Shown one piece after another: positions 61,564 through 64,000 of a stretch of DNA of 64,000 bases; position 1 is the first letter of the stretch, and every line of letters starts with the position of its first letter. The notes beneath the pieces were generated by a model. It was not told the origin of the DNA, did no database searches, and worked only from the letters and a program-made list of their open reading frames with translations. The translations under genes and the position numbers were made by a program. This DNA is from Bactrocera neohumeralis (lineage: Eukaryota; Arthropoda; Insecta; Diptera; Tephritidae), in contig NC_065922.1 of the NCBI RefSeq assembly GCF_024586455.1, forward strand, positions 75,809,106-75,873,105. The letters run 5' to 3'.

Positions 61564-64000
61564 TTTCTTATATGCGAGCCAGCAGCCAGAAGCCCAGCAT
61601 TCCACATCACATAAACACATCATTTGACATGACATCAACTCAACCGAGTCACACGGATACTGGCCAGCTGCCCGGCAGCCTTTCTTATATAGAGCCAGCA
61701 GCCAGAGGCTCAAAACTTCAGATCACATAAACAAATCATTTGATAACAGATCAACTTAACAGAGTCACACGGATACTGGTCAGCCGCCCTGGTAGCCTTT
61801 CTTATATAGAGTCAGCTGCCAGAAGCCTACTATTCCAGATCACATAAACACATCATTTGATAACAGATCAACTTAACAGAGTCACACGGATACTGGCCAG
61901 CCGCCCTGGTAGCCTTTCTTATATAGAGCTAGAAGCCAGAGGCCCAAAACTTCAGATCACATAAACACATCATTTGATAACAGACCAACTCAACCGAGTC
62001 ACACGGATACTGGCCAGCCGCCCTGGCAGCCTTTCTTATATAGAAGCAGCTGCCAGAAGCCCAGCACTTCAGATCACATAAACATCATTTGATAACAGAC
62101 TACTTAACAGAGCCTCACGGATACTAGCCAGCCGCTCTGGCAGCCTTTCTTATATGCGAGCCAGCAGCCAGAAGCCCAGCATGCCAGATCACATAAATAC
62201 ATCATTTTACAACAGATCAACTTAACAGAGTTTCACGGGTACTAGCCGGCCGCACTGGCAGCCTTTCTTATATAGAGCCAGCAGCCAGAGGCTCAAAACT
62301 TCAGATCACATAAACATACCATTTGATAGCAGATCAACTTAACAGAGTCACACGGATACTGGCCAGCCGCCCTGGCAGCCTTTCTTATATAGAGACAGCT
62401 GCCAGAAGCCCAGCACTTCAGATCACATAAACACATCATTTGACAACAGATCAACTTAACAGAGTCACACGGATACTGGCCAGCCGCCCTGGCAGCCTTT
62501 CTTATATAGAGACAGCTGCCAGAAGCCCAGCACTTCAGATCACATAAACACATCATTTGATAACAGATCAACTTAACAGAGTCACACGGACACTGGTCAG
62601 CCGCCCTGGTAGCCTTTCTTATATAGAGTCAGCTGCCAGAAGCCCAGCATGCCAGATCACATAAACACATCAACTTAACAGAGTCACACGGATACTGGTC
62701 AGCCGCCCTGGTAGCCTTTCTTATATAGAGTCAGCTGCCAGAAGCCCAGCACTTCAGATCACATAAACACATCATTTGACAACAGATCAACTTAACAGAG
62801 TCACACGGACACTGGCCAGCCGCCCTGGCAGCCTTTCTTATATAGAGACAGCTGCCAGAAGCCCAGCATGCCAGATCACATAAACACATCAACTTAACAG
62901 AGTCACACGGATACTGGTCAGCCGCCCTGGTAGCCTTTCTTATATAGAGTCAGCTGCCAGAAGCCCAGCATGCCAGATCACATAAACACATCATTTGACA
63001 ACAGATCAACTTAACAGAGTCACACGGATACTGGCCAGCCGCCCTGGCAGCCTTTCTTATATAGAGCCAGCAGCCAGAGGCTCAAAACTTCAGATCACAT
63101 AAACATACCATTTGATAGCAGATCAACTTAACAGAGTCACACGGACACTGGTCAGCCGCCCTGGTAGCCTTTCTTATATAGAGTCAGCTGCCAGAAGCCC
63201 AGCACTTCAGATCACATAAACACATCATTTGACAACAGATCAACTTAACAGAGTCACACGGACACTGGCCAGCCGCCCTGGCAGCCTTTCTTATATAGAG
63301 ACAGCTGCCAGAAGCCCAGCACTTCAGATCACATAAACACATCATTTGACAACAGATCAACTTAACAGAGTCACACGGACACTGGTCAGCCGCCCGGCAG
63401 CCTTTCTTATATAGAGACAGCTGCCAGAAGCCCAGCACTTCAGATCACATAAACACATCATTTGACAACAGATCAACTTAACAGAGTCACACGGACACTG
63501 GCCAGCCGCCCTGGCAGCCTTTCTTATATAGAGACAGCTGCCAGAAGCCCAGCACTTCAGATCACATAAACACATCATTTGACAACAGATCAACTTAACA
63601 GAGTCACACGGATACTGGTCAGCCGCCCTGGTAGCCTTTCTTATATAGAGCCAGCTGCCAGAAGCCCAGCCCTTCAGATCACATAAACATCTCATTTGAC
63701 AACAGATCAACTTAACAGAGTCACACGGACACTGGCCAGCCGCCCTGGTAGCCTTTCTTATATAGAGACAGAGGCTCAAAACCAGAAGCCCAGCATCAAC
63801 TTAACAGATCACATAAACACATCACATTAAACAGATCAACTTAACAGAGTCACACGGATACTGGTCAGCCGCCCTGGTAGTCTTTCTTATATAGAGTCAG
63901 CTGCCAGAAACCCAGCACTTCAGATCACATAAACACATCATTTGACAACAGATCGACTTAACAGAGTCTCACGGATACTGGCCAGCCGCCCCGGTAGCCT
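61564..64000. repeat. 117-bp tandem satellite array, runs off the window
   Basis: Twenty-one direct units, each starting TTTCTTATAT, at 61564, 61681, 61798, 61915, 62032, 62146, 62264, 62381, 62498, 62615, 62717, 62834, 62936, 63053, 63170, 63287, 63403, 63520, 63637, 63754 and 63883. Most are exactly 117 bp. Two are 102 bp (from 62615 and 62834; a 15-bp deletion removing catttgacaacagat-like sequence), others 114, 116, 118 and 129. Unit types recur in order: the ccagaggctcaaaacttc variant at 62264 and 63053, and the gcatgccagatcac variant in several units, so parts of the array were duplicated as blocks. Because 117 is 39 codons, minus-strand frames stay open over several units; this is not evidence for a protein. 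Confidence 0.97.

Noticed and set aside
62293..63779. Minus-strand open frames of 84-140 codons in the satellite, with a repeated 39-residue Cys-containing motif
   Set aside because: They follow automatically from a 117-bp unit without a stop in that frame. No proper ATG context, no splice or promoter context, and frame is lost at the 102-, 114- and 116-bp units.
61564..64000. Array considered as a CRISPR
   Set aside because: Units are contiguous 117-bp satellite repeats without unique spacers, in a eukaryotic genome.

Overview
The window is nuclear DNA of a higher dipteran fly, most likely a tephritid fruit fly. The coding genes match Drosophila and human families, introns are mostly 54-112 bp, non-coding DNA is very AT-rich, and mariner remnants and short interspersed repeats of a kind I associate with tephritids are scattered through it. 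The species call is inference. Almost all coding sequence lies in the right half (33.4-58.3 kb).

Left part (1-33 kb): this is read as the 5' portion of shaggy (sgg, the fly GSK3-beta), transcribed leftwards. A single short coding exon at 20999-21086 encodes the diagnostic GSK3 N-terminus MSGRPRTTSF with the inhibitory Ser9. It is preceded by a spliced 5' leader (21416-21486 is a 71-bp intron), and candidate alternative non-coding first exons lie at about 32.2 and 32.5-32.8 kb. No kinase-domain exon was found to the left, so the intron after the first coding exon is at least 21 kb. It carries AT-rich tandem duplications, mobile-element remnants and promoter-like islands (4.2-5.2 kb and 16.3-17.7 kb).

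Middle (33.4-45.9 kb): three compact multi-exon genes. Alg10 (+, 5 exons, 450 aa) is an ER glucosyltransferase of N-glycan precursor assembly. PI4KIIIalpha (-, 11 coding exons, 2090 aa, or 2110 aa with a 60-nt cassette exon) is the plasma-membrane PI 4-kinase. A third gene (+, 7 exons, 460 aa) encodes a THAP zinc finger joined to a Myb/SANT-like domain and a C-terminal coiled coil. Alg10 and PI4KIIIalpha converge. PI4KIIIalpha and the THAP gene diverge from a shared region of about 600 bp. The inferred sgg first exons and Alg10 also diverge.

Right part (46-64 kb): a 7-kb AT-rich stretch, possibly long 3' UTR, precedes winged eye (wge; BAHD1-like, -), a chromatin protein with low-complexity N-terminal regions and a C-terminal BAH domain. 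Six exons giving 1563 residues are present; the N-terminal exon was not found. Beyond it lie a mariner relic and a 117-bp tandem satellite (61564 to the window edge, 21 units).

The genes do not form one pathway. They cover signalling (sgg, PI4KIIIalpha), glycosylation (Alg10) and chromatin or DNA binding (wge, THAP gene). I found no evidence for a new multi-gene system. The more unusual points are the candidate PI4KIIIalpha cassette exon and GC-AG intron, the open Ala/Thr-rich frame upstream of the sgg start, the satellite whose unit is a multiple of three, and several unexplained repeat and hairpin clusters in the sgg intron.
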